Part shown: positions 6,375 to 9,649 of the stretch, piece by piece
Layout of the letters: the number at the start of each line of letters is the position of its first letter
Position numbering within the stretch: the stretch's first letter is position 1
Position numbers and translations under genes: made by a program
Notes under the pieces: model-generated
What the model was told of the DNA's origin: nothing
Database searches by the model: none
Seen by the model: only the letters and a program-made list of their open reading frames with translations
Assembly (NCBI GenBank): GCA_036499445.1
Contig: DASYDU010000347.1
Span: 1 to 9,649 of the forward strand
Direction: 5' to 3'
DNA from: DASYDU01 sp036499445
GTDB lineage: Bacteria; Planctomycetota; Planctomycetia; Pirellulales; Lacipirellulaceae
DNA: 9,649 nucleotides

Positions 6375-9272
6375 ATGTCCCGTTTTCCTCCCATCATCGC
6401 GATTCTCCTGATCAGCTTCTGCCTCAACGTAGCGAATGGATCGTTCGACACAGTCATCAATTATCCGCCCGGACCGAGCAGCGGTCAGTACGCCCAATCC
6501 AACACGCAAATAAACGTTTACGACGGTGGATCGATCGACGACGACTTTGAGTTTAGCAGTTTCGACCACCCAGCTACCAATATCGAGGTGAATATTTATG
6601 GTGGAACCATCGGAAGATTCTTTTACGCTGGCAACGTGTGGCAGGGCCCAAGCTCCAACGTCGTCGTCAACAATTTTGGTGGCGACGTGGGAACTTCTTT
6701 TGGGATTCAGACGGGCGGCACCGTCAACTGGTCCGGCGGCACGTTCGGACAATCAATATCGACGCAATCTGGCAGCCAGCTCAATATCTCAGGAGCAGAC
6801 GTTCGGCTCGATGGAACTGCGATCGCCGGGTTGAGCAGCATCGGCAGCACCGCATCCTTGAACTTGCCGCCCACAGGAGTGTTGAGCGGCACGCTCTCCG
6901 ACGGTACGCCGTTCGCCGTCTCAGGTACGAGCGCCGTCGAGATTGCCGACTACATAGCCGATGGCACTCTCGTGCTTCACACGACGGCGATCCCGCCGGC
7001 AGCCCCACTGGCGCTCCACTCACCGGGCGATCCAATCCCGCGCGGGCTCCGCTCAGGGCAGTCCATCACGCTGGCTAGCGGCGGTGTCATCGGAAACAAC
7101 TTCACGGCCAACTGGGGTAGCGCCGTGAACGTCAACGGCGGCCAAATCGCCGACAGTTTCAAAGCGGTCGGTGCCACGGTCAGCATTTCGAGCGGTTCGG
7201 TTGGTGATCTCGGAACCGCCTTCATGGGTGCAACCGTCAATCTAACCGGTGGATCGATCGGTAGTAACTTTACAGCGGCCAAGGGCAGCGTCGTGAATGT
7301 CTCCGGTGGAACCACCGGTGGGCTATTCGAAGCACAATCAGGCAGCGTCGTCAATTTCTCCGGCGGCTCACTCGACGACTATTTCGAATCGTTGGCCGGT
7401 AGCCAAGTCACAATTTCCGGCGGCGAATTCCGCCTCAATGGCATCCCTGTCAGCGGGTTGGCCGCGGGTAGCTCGCGTGCGATCAGCGTGCCGGCCGGCA
7501 ACGTTCTCAGCGGCACGTTTGCCGACGGAACGCCATTTGTCTTTTCCGACCAAGCATACAACTATTTTGCCGACGGCACACTCACGCTTCGCTCACAGTC
7601 GTTGCCGGCCGCGGGCCCGAACATAATCCAAGTTCCCAGCGATCCGGCTCCCAAGGGTCTCCGCTCGGGTCAGTCGCTCGTCGTCTCGGACGGCGGAATC
7701 ATTGGCGATAATTTCACTGCCGGTTGGGGCAGCGCGGTCACGGTCAACGGCGGCCAGATCGGACGGTTGTTCAAAGCCGCTGGCGCAATGGTAAACGTCA
7801 ATGGAGGCTCGATGTATTCGATCGATGCGTCATACGGCACCTTTGCGAACGTCGCGGGCGGATCGGTTCACGCCTTCTTCGCAAGAAGGGGCAGCATCGT
7901 CAATGTATCCGGTGGATCGGTCGATACCTTTTGGTCGGAAGCTGGCAGTGTCGTGAACGTCGCGGGTGGTGCGATTGGCTCGGGCGCCATGATTGAAGAA
8001 GGCTCCGTCGTGAATTTTTCTGGCGGATCGGTCGGCCGATCGCTAACAATGTACGGCGGCACGTTCAACATGTCAGGCGGAACTGTCGGCGAAGAACTCA
8101 GTACGTATTCCACCAGCATCGTGAATCTATCTGGCGGCGCGATTGGCCACCGCTTCGTGGCTTACGGTTTCGTACGTATCCAAGCGAGCGATTTCCGCTT
8201 GGACGGCGTACCGATCAGCGGACTCGATGCACTCCTCGGAGCGGACGTGCCATTCGACATTCCCATTGGCAGCATATTGAGTGGCACACTCGCCGATGGC
8301 ACTCCGTTCGCTCTCTCTAGCCTGGATGGTGATTCGATCAAGCCTGGCTCACTCCGGCTTCAACCGTGGTTCCCGCCGCCAGCCGAACCCGCTCTGGTCC
8401 AGGTGCCCGATGCTCCCGCGCCGCTCGGCGTTCGCTCGGGGCAAACGCTCATCGTCGGGCCGGGCGGCACCCTGGGCGACAACTTCAACGCCGGCTGGGG
8501 TAGCATCGTTTCGATAACTGGCGGCCAAGTCGGCGCCAACTTCGAAGCCGTCGGCTCTCAGGTTACGGTGACAGGAGGAACAGTCGGCGATAGTTTCGAG
8601 GCCTTCTGCGGCAGCACGGTCAACGTGTTCGGCGGTTCGGCCGTTGGGAGTCTTGTGGCCGACCGCGGCAGCATCCTTAACGTGGCCGGCGGCCGCGTCG
8701 CGGGAGAGGCGAGGGCGAACGACGGCGGCATCGTAAACGTATCGGGCGGATTGTTAGCCGCGATCTCTGCCGCGGCAGGTAGTGAGATTCGTCTATTCGG
8801 GACTTCCTTTCGGGTCAATGGTACCGCAATCGCCGATCTAGCCCCTGGCCAGATGCGCGAGATCACCGACCGCAACGTCCAGCTGAGTGGTTTCTTCGCA
8901 GACGGGTCGCCGTTTAGCTTTTACCTCGACTCTTGGAACCCCGACAGTTATCTGTTCGTCGACCCGAATGCCTTGCTCACGGTCACGTCGATTCTGTACG
9001 GCGACTACAACGGCAACGATATCGTCGACGCCGCCGACTACAGCGTGTGGCGCGATTCACTCGGTCAAAAGGGCAGCGGTCTTGCCGCCGACGGCAATGG
9101 CAACGGCATCGTCGATGCCGGCGACTACGACATCTGGCGATCCCATTTCGGCGACTATTCGGGAATGACCGCGGCAGCGACTGGCTCGGTGCCCGAACCG
9201 TCATCCTCAGCGCTGGCCCTACTCGCCGCCGCGGCCCTTGCGACCCCGCGCATTTTCCGCGGCAACCAATAG
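6375..9272 (+). CDS. Secreted modular beta-solenoid protein with dockerin-like domain and PEP-CTERM tail
   Basis: This encodes 965 residues. Residues 1-22 are a signal peptide (basic start, IIAILLISFCL core, likely cut after ANG). Residues about 43-868 hold about 29 repeats of roughly 18-20 residues, consensus GSxVNVSGGxVGxxFEAxx, in four modules. Each module ends with 'xFRLxGxxIxGL' and then SGTLxDGTPF (171-180, 379-388, 636-645, 838-847). Modules 2-4 open with GLRSGQS or close variants (224, 428, 685). Residues 875-926 are a dockerin-like pair of calcium loops, and 939-965 are a PEP-CTERM sorting tail (VPEPSS, hydrophobic stretch, final basic residues). The repeats probably stack as a parallel beta-helix, giving a long rod on or outside the cell; adhesion or scaffolding is inferred, not shown. 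No catalytic motif is visible. The ATG at 6375 is chosen because it starts the signal peptide; the upstream GAGCAG is only a weak ribosome binding site. Its start is 24 bases from the 5' end of the divergent RAYT remnant, so its promoter probably lies inside the remnant. Confidence 0.85.
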   Translation: MSRFPPIIAILLISFCLNVANGSFDTVINYPPGPSSGQYAQSNTQINVYDGGSIDDDFEFSSFDHPATNIEVNIYGGTIGRFFYAGNVWQGPSSNVVVNNFGGDVGTSFGIQTGGTVNWSGGTFGQSISTQSGSQLNISGADVRLDGTAIAGLSSIGSTASLNLPPTGVLSGTLSDGTPFAVSGTSAVEIADYIADGTLVLHTTAIPPAAPLALHSPGDPIPRGLRSGQSITLASGGVIGNNFTANWGSAVNVNGGQIADSFKAVGATVSISSGSVGDLGTAFMGATVNLTGGSIGSNFTAAKGSVVNVSGGTTGGLFEAQSGSVVNFSGGSLDDYFESLAGSQVTISGGEFRLNGIPVSGLAAGSSRAISVPAGNVLSGTFADGTPFVFSDQAYNYFADGTLTLRSQSLPAAGPNIIQVPSDPAPKGLRSGQSLVVSDGGIIGDNFTAGWGSAVTVNGGQIGRLFKAAGAMVNVNGGSMYSIDASYGTFANVAGGSVHAFFARRGSIVNVSGGSVDTFWSEAGSVVNVAGGAIGSGAMIEEGSVVNFSGGSVGRSLTMYGGTFNMSGGTVGEELSTYSTSIVNLSGGAIGHRFVAYGFVRIQASDFRLDGVPISGLDALLGADVPFDIPIGSILSGTLADGTPFALSSLDGDSIKPGSLRLQPWFPPPAEPALVQVPDAPAPLGVRSGQTLIVGPGGTLGDNFNAGWGSIVSITGGQVGANFEAVGSQVTVTGGTVGDSFEAFCGSTVNVFGGSAVGSLVADRGSILNVAGGRVAGEARANDGGIVNVSGGLLAAISAAAGSEIRLFGTSFRVNGTAIADLAPGQMREITDRNVQLSGFFADGSPFSFYLDSWNPDSYLFVDPNALLTVTSILYGDYNGNDIVDAADYSVWRDSLGQKGSGLAADGNGNGIVDAGDYDIWRSHFGDYSGMTAAATGSVPEPSSSALALLAAAALATPRIFRGNQ
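6501..8978 (+). repeat. Four-module coding repeat array (about 29 short repeats)
   Basis: Within the 965-residue gene, module 1 covers about 6501-6980 (five degenerate repeats), module 2 about 7023-7595 (seven), module 3 about 7635-8363 (ten) and module 4 about 8406-8978 (seven). The basic unit is about 57 bases and often reads like GGCAGCGTCGTGAATGTC followed by a glycine-rich GG step. Module ends are much better conserved than repeat interiors, which suggests ancient duplication of whole modules followed by local gain or loss of units. DNA identity between units is moderate, so these are protein repeats, not recent exact duplications. Confidence 0.8.
8997..9152 (+). other. Dockerin-like domain (two calcium-binding loops)
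   Basis: Residues 875-926 contain two similar segments. The first is GDYNGNDIVDAADYSVWRDS with acidic/amide positions D877, N879, N881 and D888. The second is DGNGNGIVDAGDYDIWRSHF with D906, N908, N910 and D917. This is the EF-hand-like dockerin type I spacing, in the planctomycete form ending each half in VWR/IWR. Classical dockerins bind cohesins in cellulosomes. In planctomycetes they are commonly found just before PEP-CTERM tails, and their partner is not evident from this window. Confidence 0.75.
9189..9269 (+). other. PEP-CTERM sorting signal of the modular protein
   Basis: Residues 939-965 are VPEP, then a hydrophobic Ala/Leu-rich stretch (SSALALLAAAALA), then a short basic end (RIFRGNQ). 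It has the same VPEPSS start as the protein at the left edge, implying one sorting pathway for both. Confidence 0.85.
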
Positions 9273-9295
9273 CGTCCATCAGCGCCCATTAGCGG
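9271..9295. repeat. Short tandem decamer
   Basis: Two adjacent ten-base units, AGCGTCCATC and AGCGCCCATT, are followed by a partial third (AGCGG). They overlap the stop codon of the modular protein and fill most of the 42-base gap to the convergent gene. There is no hairpin or T-run that would make a standard terminator. Confidence 0.35.
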
Positions 9296-9314
9296 TCTCT
9301 CTTCCCAATCGCCG

Positions 9315-9649
9315 CTACAGCTCGAAATTAAACGTCCGCGAGAAGTATCGCCACAGCCGCGTGGCCAGTGTCCGCGGCGGCGTGATCACTTTCGCACGGC
9401 CCACCAAACCCAATCGCAACAGACCGTGCGGATCCTGCTCCGGCAATGGCACCACCGCCTCATACACCGGATTGAGCGGCCGCGGCACTCCGCCCGCGTC
9501 CGCCTTCGTCGGCAGCTCGCCACCTTGCAGACTCGAAAGATGCGACGGGCTGACCTTGAGATTCTCCGTCGACACCTTGTCGATCTGACTCACGTAGACG
9601 ACGCCGGCCGCCTGCGTGAGCATCACATCGACCCGCTGTCCCTGCGCAA
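9315..9649 (-). CDS. C-terminal end of a HlyD-type membrane-fusion/adaptor protein, 5' end beyond the window
   Basis: The last 110 residues are visible and the frame is open to the right edge, with the TAG stop at 9315-9317. The segment starts AQGQRVDVMLTQAAGVVYVS, resembling the beta-barrel 'GQxVxVxL' region of HlyD-family adaptors. It continues with NPVYEAVVPLP and GLLRLGLVGRAKV, the usual strand pair before the C-terminus, where 'LxxGxxGRAKI' is common. It ends RTLATRLWRYFSRTFNFEL, a tail I associate with planctomycete HlyD-like proteins found with peptidase M50-type membrane proteins. In this family the protein bridges inner-membrane transporters and outer layers. The membrane anchor, lipoyl-like and coiled-coil parts lie outside the window, so the assignment rests on the C-terminal pattern. 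GTG/ATG codons at 9626-9621 are internal and should not be taken as the start. Confidence 0.65.
   Translation of the reverse strand, partial: AQGQRVDVMLTQAAGVVYVSQIDKVSTENLKVSPSHLSSLQGGELPTKADAGGVPRPLNPVYEAVVPLPEQDPHGLLRLGLVGRAKVITPPRTLATRLWRYFSRTFNFEL

Noticed and set aside
7080..8760. CRISPR or non-coding tandem repeat array
   Set aside because: The regular spacing of about 57 bases comes from coding repeats kept in frame through a 965-residue protein; the units differ at many positions and there are no identical repeats with unique spacers.

Overview
The window looks like a chromosomal stretch of a planctomycete, most likely of the Pirellulales type. The evidence is protein architecture: two secreted proteins end in a VPEP sorting tail (PEP-CTERM), one of them preceded by a dockerin-like pair of calcium loops of the form GDYNGNxxVDAADYxVWRxxLG that I associate with Planctomycetota. 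The DNA is GC-rich and genes are monocistronic, facing each other or diverging. The taxon is inferred from these families, not from a marker gene.

Layout, left to right. (1) Positions 3-644, minus strand: the start and nearly all of a small secreted PEP-CTERM protein that runs off the left edge. (2) 645-1295: about 650 bases without a gene I can support, holding an imperfect hairpin at 847-869 next to a tRNA-like T-loop string, and an AT-rich dyad at 1218-1239 just ahead of the next gene. (3) 1296-1967, plus strand: a 223-residue helix-turn-helix protein resembling phage terminase small-subunit-like proteins. (4) 1968-2122: a convergent gap with a long inverted repeat that could end transcription. 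(5) 2123-5842, minus strand: a 1239-residue AsmA/TamB-like protein anchored by one N-terminal membrane helix. (6) 5991-6350, minus strand: a decayed REP-associated tyrosine transposase (RAYT) with two compensating frameshifts, an internal stop and no C-terminus. (7) 6375-9272, plus strand: a 965-residue exported protein made of about 29 short beta-solenoid repeats in four modules, then a dockerin-like domain and a PEP-CTERM tail. (8) 9315-9649, minus strand: the last 110 residues of what looks like a HlyD-type membrane-fusion/adaptor protein, running off the right edge.

The genes do not form an evident operon or pathway. The common theme is the cell envelope: two secreted, sorted proteins, an AsmA-like envelope protein and an export adaptor. 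The most notable item is the modular repeat protein, whose four modules share an opener (GLRSGQS) and a closer (SGTLxDGTPF). I see no CRISPR array, rRNA, intact tRNA or intact insertion sequence, and no convincing evidence of a multi-gene novel system.
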